Notes: generated by a model from the letters alone, not told the origin. A stretch of 64,000 nt of DNA from CAXXOK01 sp963663285 (GCA_963663285.2 CAXXNI010000002.1:1612001-1676000); one strand, 5' to 3'. Positions 26,497-35,387 are shown, numbered from the stretch's first letter. Numbers and translations are program-made.

Positions 26497-26889
26497 TCAG
26501 CCGATTACGACCAGCACATCGCCACTGTTGACGGAAGCGCCTTTGTTGACCAAAACCTGCTTCACTGTGCCATCGGAAGGGGCAACAATCTCGTTTTCCA
26601 TCTTCATTGCTTCCAGAATCAGCAATACAGCGCCCTTTTTCACAGCGTCGCCGGCAGCGCATTTGATATCCAAAATGGTGCCAGGCATCGGGGAGCTGAT
26701 TTTTTCACCGCCGGCAACAGCAGCAGCGGCTTTGGGGGCGGCAGCGGGAGCAGCCGCAGGCGCTGCAACAGGGGCAACGGGAGCAGCTACGGGCGCAGCG
26801 GTAACCACAGGCGCAGCAGCGCCGGCGGCGACTTCCTCAACGGAAACCTGATATCCAATGCCGTTAACGGTAATATTGAATGTACGCAT
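26497..26889 (-). CDS. biotin carboxyl carrier protein of the decarboxylase complex
   Basis: Protein of 130 residues: a short N-terminal strand domain (1-22), a long flexible Ala/Pro/Val linker (about 24-60) and a biotinyl domain with the biotinylation motif EAMKMEN (lysine at about 96). Same design as MmdC/GcdC carriers. The swinging biotin should serve both carboxyltransferases of the operon and the OadB pump. RBS AAGGAGG precedes the start. Confidence 0.95.
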   Translation of the reverse strand: MRTFNITVNGIGYQVSVEEVAAGAAAPVVTAAPVAAPVAPVAAPAAAPAAAPKAAAAVAGGEKISSPMPGTILDIKCAAGDAVKKGAVLLILEAMKMENEIVAPSDGTVKQVLVNKGASVNSGDVLVVIG

Positions 26890-26960
26890 AAGGGAGTACC
26901 TCCTTGTGTTATTACAATGGTTCTACTAAAATAGTCCGTCCGCAGAAAACCGCGGTAGGT

Positions 26961-27305
26961 TTACATACGGCTATATACCTGATCCTCACGCCCGGCACGG
27001 TTCCACGCAGCCGCATTATGCACGCGGCGGACACGCCGAACCACAAAGCCGGTGTCGCCTTCCCATACTGCTGCAATCGCAGCTGTGATGGCGGCGATGG
27101 TTTCGGGTGCAATACCCTGCGGTACTTCCTCCACGATCGGAGTTTCAACTGGTTCAGCCGCTACGGGCGCCGCCTGCTGTTTTACCTTACGTTCCGTGGA
27201 GATCAGCGTGATCAGCTTTACGCAAAAGATCAATAATACAAGACCCGCAAAAACGACCGCAATCCCGATTACCGCTACGGAAAGGCCGAATATTAATTCG
27301 TTCAT
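26961..27305 (-). CDS. OadG-family decarboxylase gamma subunit
   Basis: Protein of 114 residues with one N-terminal membrane helix (about 5-33, GLSVAVIGIAVVFAGLVLLIF), the VFAGLV pattern typical of OadG, an Ala/Pro/Val linker, and a C-terminal basic segment (FVVRRVRRVHNAAAWNRAGR). OadG/MmdD proteins help assemble the complex on the membrane. It is located between mmdA and the biotin carrier, as in methylmalonyl-CoA decarboxylase operons. Confidence 0.85.
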   Translation of the reverse strand: MNELIFGLSVAVIGIAVVFAGLVLLIFCVKLITLISTERKVKQQAAPVAAEPVETPIVEEVPQGIAPETIAAITAAIAAVWEGDTGFVVRRVRRVHNAAAWNRAGREDQVYSRM

Positions 27306-27326
27306 CTTCTACCTTCCTTTCACGTC

Positions 27327-28799
27327 TTACAGGGGCATGTTACCATGCTTCTTGGCGGGGTTGCTGTCACGTTTGCTAAACAGCATTTCCAGCGCGGAAG
27401 CCAACAGTTTGCGCGTCTGAGCGGGATCAATTACATCGTCAACAAGGCCGGCTTTGGCGGCGTTTACCGCGCCTGCGACCTTTTCAATGTAGTCATCGGC
27501 ATACTTGGCGCGCGCATCGGCAGGCGAAGCTTTATCCGCCTTAACCTCATCGGCATACAAAACAGCAACAGCCGCTTCAGGCGTCAGAGCGCTGACAACA
27601 GCGCCGGGCCACGCATAGGTAACATCAGCATTCGCCTTGCCGCCCATGGCAATGTAAGCCTGACCGATCGCGCTGCCGGTAACCACGCACAGCTTGGGTA
27701 CGGTTGCCGTAGCATACGCATAGAGCAACTGGCTCTGCGCGTTCATCAACCAGCTCTGGTTGTCCAGCTTATCTACCTTTACGCCGCTGGTGTTTACCAG
27801 GCTGACTACAGGAAGATTGAAGCAATCCATAAAGTGCACAAAACGCGCGGCCTTTTGCAGTGCACCTGCGGAAAGCGTACCTTCTTCGGTCGCGACAACG
27901 CCGACAGAATGACCGGCGATACGGCCCATTGCGGTACGGATACCGGTCTCATACACATTCTTGAGTTCAACCATCGTGCCCGCGTCAAAAAGCTGCGCAA
28001 GCAGCGCGGTCACATCCGCCGCGTCCACGCCGGAGAGCAGGCGGTTCATATCGTCGCTTTCCGCAATCTCTGCATCCTCTGCGTTGCAGCCGGGCAGCAG
28101 GGCCACTACTTTGGCAGCCATCGCCAGCGCTTCGGCTTCGTCCGCCGCGACCAGCGAGCAGGCGCCCTGTGCGGCCATCATGTCCGCACCGCCAACCGCT
28201 TCTACCTTTACGTCCATACCGTTCATGGCAGCCAGTACTTGCGGGCCAAAGACCATCATGGAGCCAACATTCTTGGCCATGATGCTTACATCCGCCAGCT
28301 GGGCAATCAACGCCGCGCCGCCGATGCAGGGGCCAAGCACCACCGCAATCATCGGGCATACGCCGCTGAGCCGCGCCATATTACGGTAAATTTCCGCATA
28401 GGCGTTCATCGCACCGGCGCCTTCGTCGATCCGTACACCGGCACTGTCGCAAAGCGCCAGTACGGGCGCACCCGTTTTCAGTGCCATATCCAGCAGTTTG
28501 TTGATCTTTTGCGCCTGCATTTTGCCCATGGCGCCGCCGTGTACCGTGAAATCCTGCGCGAACAGATACACCGGCCGCTGCTCAAGCGTCGCATATCCGG
28601 TTACTACGCCCGCGGCCTCGTCATTCTCACTGACGAGGGCGAACAGTTCCACGAAGCTACCCGCATCCACAAGCTTCTCGATACGCTCACGTGCCGTCAG
28701 CTTACCGGCATCGCGCTGTGCTTTGAGACGCTTCTCATCGCCCGCGTTCAAGGCGTCGCGAAACGCCTGTACCCTAGTAAGGTCTTGAGAGTTCTGCAT
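27327..28799 (-). CDS. mmdA: 12S-type acyl-CoA carboxyltransferase (methylmalonyl-CoA decarboxylase alpha-like)
   Basis: Protein of 490 residues with two crotonase-like halves, as in MmdA/PccB. Typical elements are GKLTARERIEKLVD, QDFTVHGGAMG, GARIDEG-like SAGVRIDEGAGAM, oxyanion loops in GPCIGGAALIA and GSAIGQAYIAMGG, and the TSGVKVD region. It transfers CO2 between biotin and a CoA ester (methylmalonyl/malonyl/glutaconyl type); the exact CoA ester cannot be told. ATG follows GGAAGGAGAACGGAA. First gene of the operon that also encodes OadG, carrier, Na+ pump and a second, 5S carboxyltransferase. Confidence 0.92.
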   Translation of the reverse strand: MQNSQDLTRVQAFRDALNAGDEKRLKAQRDAGKLTARERIEKLVDAGSFVELFALVSENDEAAGVVTGYATLEQRPVYLFAQDFTVHGGAMGKMQAQKINKLLDMALKTGAPVLALCDSAGVRIDEGAGAMNAYAEIYRNMARLSGVCPMIAVVLGPCIGGAALIAQLADVSIMAKNVGSMMVFGPQVLAAMNGMDVKVEAVGGADMMAAQGACSLVAADEAEALAMAAKVVALLPGCNAEDAEIAESDDMNRLLSGVDAADVTALLAQLFDAGTMVELKNVYETGIRTAMGRIAGHSVGVVATEEGTLSAGALQKAARFVHFMDCFNLPVVSLVNTSGVKVDKLDNQSWLMNAQSQLLYAYATATVPKLCVVTGSAIGQAYIAMGGKANADVTYAWPGAVVSALTPEAAVAVLYADEVKADKASPADARAKYADDYIEKVAGAVNAAKAGLVDDVIDPAQTRKLLASALEMLFSKRDSNPAKKHGNMPL

Positions 28800-29043
28800 T
28801 TCCGTTCTCCTTCCATCGGATGAATCCTGTCATATCGGAGAGGATTGAAAAAGCTCAATTCTTTCCCGTTTCTAATCATTCTGCGGGTATCCCCTGTTTT
28901 CCTGCTTGCCCGTTAGTTTTTTGACAATTTTCGTGGTATTTTCAATGTTTTTTTCAAGTTTGCCTTTTCCGGTACACTTGGCTGCCAGCAGGTGCAAATT
29001 CACCGCCGTTTTTCCTCTTTCTTCCAGAGGAATAAGCACACAA
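28800..29043 (-). other. upstream region of the carboxyltransferase operon
   Basis: About 240 bases holding the expected promoter of mmdA, but no clear -35/-10 pair at good spacing. A 69-codon minus frame (28872-29081) lacks a ribosome binding site and overlaps a terminator, so it was not called. Confidence 0.4.
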
Positions 29044-29045
29044 AC

Positions 29046-29080
29046 AAAAAAACGCAAAGCCTCAGCCATGCGCCTTTGCA
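29046..29080 (-). terminator. intrinsic terminator of the acetyltransferase gene
   Basis: Minus-strand GCAAAG/CTTTGC stem (29074-29079 with 29054-29059) with a long partly paired loop, followed by a run of seven T. Ends the purC-capE-acetyltransferase unit. Confidence 0.65.
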
Positions 29081-29099
29081 CGTTATGATCCGGGAATCG

Positions 29100-29879
29100 T
29101 CACAGGTTTGGGGCGATTTCGTAAACCGAGTAAGTGCTTTTCGGTGTATAGCCAAGCTTTTGGGCCAGAGAAGCGGAGACTGGATTGGCTGCATCCCAGT
29201 TGGGGTACAATCCACGTTCCAGACACAGCAGTATCAGCGCCGCTCCGCAGGCGGTTGCAAATCCCATACCCCGCCTGTCCGCCCGCGTATCAATTTCAAT
29301 CTCGATACCACCGGGAAATACGGCATAGGAGGAAGCACCGGCAACCAAATCGTCACCTTGCAACACAGCAACGCCTACCCCTCGCGCCACATAGTCCGCC
29401 TCATTTTGGAACAAGCTGACCAGATCGTGTGACCAATCCCGGGCGTAAGCCTGCCGGTACAGAAGTCCATCCATCTGCGCAAGACGGTATCCAGCTGGAA
29501 GGCAATCCCGCAGGGCTGTAAGTTTCACTCTGTCAAGCCCTGTGGCATCCCTGTAAAACGAATAGCGCTTGCTCTCCTCCACTTGCTCCCCCCACACGCT
29601 ACGCACACGCTGTTCCCAAGCCGGATCCGGCGGTGTAAACAATAGCTTTCCCGGCGAATGCATCAGCGGAATTTTCTGTAACAGCGCAAGAGCCGCCTCT
29701 CCGGTTGCATCGCCCGCAGGAAAAGCAAAATCTCCATTCACAATCATTGCTGCTGTAAATGCCCGATCGGCATATGCCGCGCCCATACAGCCTTCCAGTG
29801 TAGAGGTGATCAGCGTATCGCTGCTGCCCCGAAACAACGGGGCAATCGCCGCTATATCCGTCACCCGGCCAATTTCCAC
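29100..29879 (-). CDS. GNAT-family N-acetyltransferase
   Basis: Protein of 259 residues. The C-terminal half (about 140-255) is a GNAT fold: GVAVLQGDDLVAGASSYAVFPGGIEIEIDT (strands 3-4), the acetyl-CoA loop RRGMGFATACGAALI, and YPNWDAANPVSASLAQKLGY. The long N-terminal part resembles the GNAT_acetyltran/ZmaR-like group, some of which inactivate amine antibiotics; substrate unknown. The start is GTG at 29879, preceded by GGAGGCAATAAA inside the end of the capE gene, whose stop codon is 2 bases away, so it is translationally coupled to capE. Confidence 0.75.
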   Translation of the reverse strand: MEIGRVTDIAAIAPLFRGSSDTLITSTLEGCMGAAYADRAFTAAMIVNGDFAFPAGDATGEAALALLQKIPLMHSPGKLLFTPPDPAWEQRVRSVWGEQVEESKRYSFYRDATGLDRVKLTALRDCLPAGYRLAQMDGLLYRQAYARDWSHDLVSLFQNEADYVARGVGVAVLQGDDLVAGASSYAVFPGGIEIEIDTRADRRGMGFATACGAALILLCLERGLYPNWDAANPVSASLAQKLGYTPKSTYSVYEIAPNL

Positions 29880-29880
29880 T

Positions 29881-30900
29881 TTATTGCCTCCAGTTCGCCA
29901 GTTCCTGCTGAATATAAGAAAGCGCAAGCAGCTTCTCCATCACCTGCTCAACCGTCAACAACTCTGTATTGTTGCTGTTAAACTCAGTCAGCGTATTGCG
30001 CTCCACATTGCCTTCCACGAAGTACTTATCATAATTCAAGTCGCGGGTATCAGCCGGCACCCGGTAAAAATCGCCCATGTCGATGGCATGCGTGCATTCT
30101 TCATTGGTGAGCAGGGTTTCATACATTTTCTCCCCATGCCTGATGCCAATAACGCGTGTCGGTACATCGGAATGAAAAACCCGTTTCACCGCTTCCGCCA
30201 ATACCCCTGTTGTGCAAGCAGGTGATTTTTTAACTAAAATATCTCCGCTTTGCGCATTTTGAAACGCAAAAATAACCAATTCCACAGCTTCTTCCAAGCT
30301 CATGATGAAGCGCGTCATCGCGGGGTCTGTCACCGTTAAAGGTTTCCCTGCTTTCAGCTGGCTGATGAACAACGGAATCACCGACCCGCGGGAGCACATT
30401 ACGTTTCCGTAGCGCGTGCCGCAAATCAATGTATTCTCCGGGGAAACGGTACGGGAACGGGCAACAAACACCTTCTCCATCATTGCTTTGGATGTGCCCA
30501 TCGCATTGACCGGATAGGCTGCCTTGTCCGTCGAGAGGCAAATTACCTTTTTTACACCTTGCTCAATGCAGGCTGAAAGTACGTTATCCGTACCCATAAT
30601 ATTGGTTTTTACCGCCTCGATGGGGAAAAACTCACAGGAAGGCACTTCTTTCAGCGCTGCGGCATGAAACAGATAATCTACATTATATAGTGCGCCGGCA
30701 ACCGAATCTTTTTCCCGCACGTCGCCGATATAGTATTTAATTTTGTCGGTCTGGTACCGGTGGCGCATATCATCCTGCTTTTTTTCATCGCGGCTGAAGA
30801 TGCGAATTTCTTTAATATCTGTATGTAAAAAGCGGTTCAGCACCGCTTCGCCAAACGAGCCCGTTCCTCCGGTAATCATCAGTGTCTTGCCTTCAAACAC
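29881..30900 (-). CDS. capE: UDP-N-acetylglucosamine 4,6-dehydratase/5-epimerase, CapE/FnlA-type
   Basis: Protein of 339 residues, an extended SDR enzyme. NAD motif TGGTGSFG (10-17), YIGDVREK, FHAAALKEVP, LSTDKAAYPVNAMGTSK where the usual catalytic Tyr is Met (MxxxK) as known for inverting dehydratases, TRYGNVMCSRGSVIPLF, and a C-terminal RDLNYDKYFVEGN domain typical of CapE/FnlA/WbjB. These start UDP-N-acetyl-L-fucosamine synthesis. The next enzymes (CapF, CapG) are not adjacent. Start GTG 30900 uses GAGGAGG inside the end of purC, so it is coupled to purC. Confidence 0.85.
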   Translation of the reverse strand: MFEGKTLMITGGTGSFGEAVLNRFLHTDIKEIRIFSRDEKKQDDMRHRYQTDKIKYYIGDVREKDSVAGALYNVDYLFHAAALKEVPSCEFFPIEAVKTNIMGTDNVLSACIEQGVKKVICLSTDKAAYPVNAMGTSKAMMEKVFVARSRTVSPENTLICGTRYGNVMCSRGSVIPLFISQLKAGKPLTVTDPAMTRFIMSLEEAVELVIFAFQNAQSGDILVKKSPACTTGVLAEAVKRVFHSDVPTRVIGIRHGEKMYETLLTNEECTHAIDMGDFYRVPADTRDLNYDKYFVEGNVERNTLTEFNSNNTELLTVEQVMEKLLALSYIQQELANWRQ

Positions 30901-30901
30901 G

Positions 30902-31639
30902 TCAAGCGTCCTCCTCGCTGCTTTTAAAAACCCACCCCGTCAGGCGGTGTAATACCTCACGATAAGCGTCTTCCACATCGCCCATGTCATGACGGAAACG
31001 GTCAATATCCAGCGGTTCATGTGTGCTGGCATCCCAGAAACGGCATGTGTCGGGAGAAATTTCATCCGCCAAAAGCACATCCCCATGGAAGCGTCCGAAT
31101 TCCAATTTAAAATCAATCAGCTCAATATCGCTGTCGCGCAAAACCCCAATCAGAATCTCGTTCACACGAAGTGCAATTCTCTCCATTGTGGCGATTTCCT
31201 CTTTGGTCGCCAAATCCATTGCGGTGATATGGCTTAAATTCATCAGCGGATAATCCAAGTCCGAATCTTTCAGGCAATATTCAACCACCGTGTTTTTTAG
31301 CCTTGTACCTTCCGGGTAACCCGTACGGCGCGCAAGACTCCCCGCAACGATGTTGCGTACCTTTACCACCACCGGGATAATCTGCACCCGTTTCACCAGC
31401 GAACTGCGCTCATCCAAACGGCGGATAAAATGGTTCGGTACACCGTTATCAGCGAGTAAAGTAAAAAGATACTCGCAGATCCGGTTGTTGATTTCCCCTT
31501 TGCCGATAATGCGGCCGCGTTTCAACCCATGAAACGCAATCGCTTCATCCTTATAATAGACGACAGCTTCATCCGGATTTTCCGTTGCATAAACCCGTTT
31601 GCCTTTGCCTTCCGTAATAGTTTCCCCAATATGTGTCAT
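30902..31639 (-). CDS. purC: SAICAR synthetase
   Basis: Protein of 245 residues, phosphoribosylaminoimidazole-succinocarboxamide synthase of de novo purine synthesis. EGKGKRVYAT (phosphate loop), FHGLKRGRIIGKG, RNIVAGSLARR and IDFKLEFGR are typical, as is DEISPDTCRFWD. ATG 31639 is preferred to 31645 because GGGAGG directly abuts the earlier ATG. No other pur genes are near; instead it is followed without gap by capE and an acetyltransferase. Confidence 0.95.
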   Translation of the reverse strand: MTHIGETITEGKGKRVYATENPDEAVVYYKDEAIAFHGLKRGRIIGKGEINNRICEYLFTLLADNGVPNHFIRRLDERSSLVKRVQIIPVVVKVRNIVAGSLARRTGYPEGTRLKNTVVEYCLKDSDLDYPLMNLSHITAMDLATKEEIATMERIALRVNEILIGVLRDSDIELIDFKLEFGRFHGDVLLADEISPDTCRFWDASTHEPLDIDRFRHDMGDVEDAYREVLHRLTGWVFKSSEEDA

Positions 31640-31717
31640 GCTCATCCTCCCGCAAGCCCGGCCTGTGCCTTTAAAAAAACCTTACGGTTGTTTTCTGATA
31701 TACCGTAATGCGTGTTC

Positions 31718-31746
31718 ATTGTAGCACGAACCACTTCTTGCCGCAA
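31718..31746 (-). promoter_or_regulatory. promoter of purC-capE-acetyltransferase
   Basis: Minus-strand TTGCGG (31741-31746) and TACAAT (31718-31723) with a 17-bp spacer, about 80 bp upstream of the purC ATG. Confidence 0.55.
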
Positions 31747-31775
31747 CCATACACCTTGCGCAACCGGTATGTATA

Positions 31776-31814
31776 AAAGCGGCACGGCGGGGTTGCCCCC
31801 GCTCGTGCCGTTTT
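31776..31814 (-). terminator. intrinsic terminator of the ispH/rpsA operon
   Basis: CGGCACG-GCGGGG pairs with CCCCGC-CGTGCCG (one bulged base) around TTGC; T-runs flank it on both strands (TTTTA on the minus strand). Confidence 0.85.
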
Positions 31815-31884
31815 CTGCTATGCCTTCCCAACAGATATGTTTTCCAAGTTGGTAAAACATCCGTAAGGTGGCTTTTATGAATTT

Positions 31885-33942
31885 TTACGCTTCGTCAGTG
31901 TCCGGCTTTGCCGTTTCTTCTTCCAAAGCTTCCTGCTCCAGCTGATCGCCAATGGCCTGAATGTCCACGGCTACGGCTTCTTCGCCGTTATCGTCAGCAG
32001 GCTGTGCGGCTTCTTCCTCACCGGCGGCAGCATGGCGTTCTTCTTCCAGCAAGGCACGGATGCTCAGGCTGATACGCTTGGCTTCCGGATCCACGCTGAG
32101 AACTTTCACGTTGACAACATCGCCGACATTTACAGCGTCTTCCACTTTGTTAATGCGGGTCAACGCGCACTGGCTGATGTGTACCAAGCCATCTACGCCC
32201 GGCTCCAGCTCCACGAATGCGCCGAAGGTGGTGATGCGCACCACTTTACCGGTAACGGTGGCTCCTTCGGGATACTTGACAGGTGCCAAATCCCAGGGTT
32301 TGGGCTGCAGCTGTTTGAGGCCAAGCTGAATGCGCTCGCGCTCCGGATCCAGGCTGAGGATTTTAACATCCACTTCCTGATCGGGGTGCACAATCTCCGA
32401 GGGATGCTTCACATGTGCCCAGCTCAGATCCGTTACATGGATCAAGCCGTCCACACCGCCGATATCCACAAACGCGCCGAAATCGGTCAGGCGGCGAACA
32501 ATACCTTTGATCACTTCGCCTTCCTTAAGGTTCTCCCAAATTTCCGTTTTGCGGGTTGCGGCTTCTTCTTTAATAACCGCTTTACGGCTGGCGACAATGC
32601 GGCGTTTCTGGTCATCCGTCTCAATAATTTTCAGTTTGAGCGTCTGGCCAACAAACTCGCCGATTTTCTCCACATAGCGGTTGGACAGTTGCGACGCAGG
32701 TACAAATGCGCGAATGCCGTCCACATTGCAAATCAGGCCGCCTTTAACAACCTCTTTGCCGATGCCTTCGACGTATTCGCCCTTTTCGTACTTTTCGACA
32801 AGCGCTTCATAAGCCTTACGCGTAAGGATATTCCGCTGGGACAAAAGCACGTTTCCTTCGCCGTCGTTTACTTTGACGACTTCGACCTCGATCTCGTCGC
32901 CCAGTTTTACATCCTCCGTTACCAGGTCGTCGCGTTTGATCAGACCATCGGATTTAAAACCGATATTGACGCAAACCTCGTCGTCCGTAATCTGGACAAC
33001 CGTGCCAGTAACCGTTTGCCCCGGTCTGATCTTGACCAGAGTGGCTTCCACGTCAGCCATGAAGCTGCTCTTGTCTGCCTCCTCGCTGGAAACCTTCTGA
33101 TCCATCTGTTCCTTGTCAGTCATGCGTGTGGCAACCTCCTTAAGTGACCAATCCGGCGTGCTCGCACCGGCAGTGATCCCAATTGATTCTGTCTGTATAT
33201 CTGCAAAGCCCGGCGGAATATCCGCCGCGCGCTCTACCAAAAGGGTCCTGGGGCAGATGCGCTTGCAAGTCTCATACAGCTTGCGGGTGTTGGCGCTTTT
33301 TTTGCCGCCTACCACCAGCATCGCATCCACCTGGCCTGCCAGCTTGCGTGCCTCGTTCTGGCGAAGGATCGTCGCGGTGCAAATAGTATCTTCCACCGTA
33401 AGGTTCTTCACCTTTTCAGCCAGCACCGGCAATATCGCTTCCCATGCCTCGTGCGGGAACGTCGTCTGGCTCACAGCCAGCGCTTCTTCCATCTGTGGTA
33501 AAGCGCGCGCCTCGTCCAGATCGCTCACAGTAAAAACTTTACCCTTGCACCAGCCGATCGTACCGGTCACTTCCGGGTGATCAGCCTGCCCGATTAAAAT
33601 GACAGGCTTACCGTCCCGGCTGTATCCGGCGACAATATCATGCAGGCGTTTCACAAACGGGCATGTCAGATCGATGGTTTTTAATCCGCGTGCCGTAAGC
33701 CGCTGGTAAATCTCCGGCGCGACGCCGTGGCTGCGGATAATCACCGTGCCCTCTTCCACCTCTTCCGGAGAAGAGACAGCCCGGACACCGCTGGTTTCCA
33801 AATCGCATATTACCAGCGGGTTATGCACCAATTCGCCAATCGTCACAATTTTTGCTTCGGTTTCGGCAGCCTTCATTGTTTCGACTACGGCACGGCGTAC
33901 ACCCATGCAAAAGCCAGCATGTTTTGCGATTTGAACAGGCAT
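31885..33942 (-). CDS. ispH: fusion of HMBPP reductase (IspH) and ribosomal protein S1
   Basis: Protein of 685 residues. Residues 1 to about 280 are IspH, the [4Fe-4S] enzyme making IPP and DMAPP: cysteines in GFCMGVRRAV, DLTCPFV and GGKKSANTRKLYETC, plus HPEVTGTIGW and TEESIG-like TESIGITAGASTP. After an acidic linker (about 285-300) four S1 RNA-binding repeats follow (starts near GQTVTGTVVQ, GEYVEGIGKE, GEVIKGIVRR, GATVTGKVVR), with the KGGLICNVDGIRAFVPASQLS and GAFVDIGGVDGLIHVTDLSW signatures, and a Glu/Ala-rich tail. This fusion is known in Clostridia. Last gene of hutP-cmk/plsC-ispH/rpsA. Confidence 0.96.
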   Translation of the reverse strand: MPVQIAKHAGFCMGVRRAVVETMKAAETEAKIVTIGELVHNPLVICDLETSGVRAVSSPEEVEEGTVIIRSHGVAPEIYQRLTARGLKTIDLTCPFVKRLHDIVAGYSRDGKPVILIGQADHPEVTGTIGWCKGKVFTVSDLDEARALPQMEEALAVSQTTFPHEAWEAILPVLAEKVKNLTVEDTICTATILRQNEARKLAGQVDAMLVVGGKKSANTRKLYETCKRICPRTLLVERAADIPPGFADIQTESIGITAGASTPDWSLKEVATRMTDKEQMDQKVSSEEADKSSFMADVEATLVKIRPGQTVTGTVVQITDDEVCVNIGFKSDGLIKRDDLVTEDVKLGDEIEVEVVKVNDGEGNVLLSQRNILTRKAYEALVEKYEKGEYVEGIGKEVVKGGLICNVDGIRAFVPASQLSNRYVEKIGEFVGQTLKLKIIETDDQKRRIVASRKAVIKEEAATRKTEIWENLKEGEVIKGIVRRLTDFGAFVDIGGVDGLIHVTDLSWAHVKHPSEIVHPDQEVDVKILSLDPERERIQLGLKQLQPKPWDLAPVKYPEGATVTGKVVRITTFGAFVELEPGVDGLVHISQCALTRINKVEDAVNVGDVVNVKVLSVDPEAKRISLSIRALLEEERHAAAGEEEAAQPADDNGEEAVAVDIQAIGDQLEQEALEEETAKPDTDEA

Positions 33943-34053
33943 GAAGCACCCTCCGCAACAGAGTCAATAGTTGTTATTCGCCGAAAGTTACATGATTCCT
34001 TCTTTTTTTACTGTTTGCAGGGAAAAAAGAAGGAAAAGCGGCACTTTTGCCTA

Positions 34054-35355
34054 TCAGTGTGCTGCCTGCCCGGCCATGTCGCGGTACTTCTGGGTAATCA
34101 GCCGCAGCACTTCTTCGGACGTATCGCGTGTCAATCCCTTTTGGGCAATTTCGTCCACGGAGAAAGGCTTGCCGTAATAGCAATCCGTCCGGTGAAACAG
34201 CTTCGGTTTGTTTGCTACATAGACCGGTAAAATCGGCACGCCGCCGCGCAGTGCGATCACCGCGACACCGCTTTCCATCTCTTCCATCAACGTTTTTTTA
34301 TGCCGCGTACCTTCCGGAAAAATGCCCAGCACATGCCCTTCTTTCAGGGTTTTCAGGCAGGCTCGCAGGGCCCCCATGTCCATATTATGGCGGTCTACCG
34401 GAATCATCAGCATATTGCGGTAGAGTCCCTTCATCAAAGGGTGCTTGATCAGCTCTTTCTTTCCAAGGTAACGAATCTGATAGCGGTTAATTCTCCATCC
34501 CACCAGCAGCGGGTCCAGAAAATGACTGTGGTTGCCAACGAGGATATACGGCGCGTCGATCTGCGCGTTTTCCATGCCATGGTACCGCACCGGGTAGAAC
34601 ACATGGAACAAAAACGCCGAAACCCACATGGCGACCCGGTAAAACAACGTGAGCGGTTCACGCGTTTTCGCTTGTTTATCCACGGTTTCGTTCAGCAGCG
34701 CCAGTATTTTCTCTTCCACTTCGCGCTGTGTTAAGTGGCTGGTATCCAGCGTAACGGCATCCTCCGCAGCGCGAAGGGGGTCAATCGCGCGGGTGGAATC
34801 CTGCTTATCACGGATAATCACATCGTTAAGCACATCCTGATAGTCAGGCTGCCCGCCTTGATCCAATATTTCCTGATAACGGCGCTGCGCCCGTACCTCC
34901 GGCGATGCCGTCAGGAAAATTTTCAGTGTTGCGTCGGGCAGTACCCTTGTGCCAATATCCCGCCCATCCAGAATGATGGACTGGCGGCTGGCAATTTGCT
35001 GCTGCAAGCGGACCATCAACCGGCGCACGCTGCCAAACACCGCACAATCCGATGCCGCCATGCTTACCTCCGGCGTGCGGATTTTATCGGTAACGTTCTG
35101 CCCGTTTACCAGCGTGTGCTGTTTGCCGCCGTCAAAACGCACATCTATCTGCGCCCGTGCGGCCAGCGCATCCATATCGGCTTCCTTGCGCGCGTCAAGC
35201 CCTTCGGCAATTGCCTGATAGCCAAAAGCGCGGTACATCGCGCCTGTATCCAGATGCGGCACCGAAAGCTCTTTGGCTATGTGATCTGCCACCGAGCTTT
35301 TCCCCGCGCCTCCGGGGCCGTCGATAGCGATGGTAAAATGTTTCAAGGCGTTCAT
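34054..35355 (-). CDS. cmk: fusion of cytidylate kinase and 1-acyl-glycerol-3-phosphate acyltransferase
   Basis: Protein of 433 residues. The N-terminal part (1 to about 220) is CMP kinase: P-loop IDGPGGAGKSS, HLDTGAMYRA, DGRDIGTRVLPDA and RDKQDSTRAI. The C-terminal part (about 235-430) is a PlsC-type acyltransferase with NHSHFLD (HX4D), GIFPEGTRHKK and VPILPVYV; a hydrophobic stretch at the junction (LFYRVAMWVSAFLFHVFYPV) should bring it to the membrane. ATG 35355 sits right behind AAAGGAAGG; a TTG at 35346 has better spacing and could be used instead. Known clostridial arrangement upstream of ispH/rpsA. Confidence 0.95.
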   Translation of the reverse strand: MNALKHFTIAIDGPGGAGKSSVADHIAKELSVPHLDTGAMYRAFGYQAIAEGLDARKEADMDALAARAQIDVRFDGGKQHTLVNGQNVTDKIRTPEVSMAASDCAVFGSVRRLMVRLQQQIASRQSIILDGRDIGTRVLPDATLKIFLTASPEVRAQRRYQEILDQGGQPDYQDVLNDVIIRDKQDSTRAIDPLRAAEDAVTLDTSHLTQREVEEKILALLNETVDKQAKTREPLTLFYRVAMWVSAFLFHVFYPVRYHGMENAQIDAPYILVGNHSHFLDPLLVGWRINRYQIRYLGKKELIKHPLMKGLYRNMLMIPVDRHNMDMGALRACLKTLKEGHVLGIFPEGTRHKKTLMEEMESGVAVIALRGGVPILPVYVANKPKLFHRTDCYYGKPFSVDEIAQKGLTRDTSEEVLRLITQKYRDMAGQAAH

Positions 35356-35387
35356 CCTTCCTTTATCGCAGGCTGCGTTTAGGTTTC

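Noticed and set aside
26740..26830. Repetitive GC-rich tract as a DNA repeat
   Set aside because: It is the Ala/Pro/Val linker codons of the biotin carrier gene, normal for this protein family.
28872..29081. 69-codon minus-strand ORF upstream of mmdA
   Set aside because: No ribosome binding site, basic low-information sequence, and overlap with the terminator of the acetyltransferase unit.
31642..31860. 72-codon minus-strand ORF between ispH/rpsA and purC
   Set aside because: It spans the operon terminator and the purC promoter; no ribosome binding site or family resemblance.
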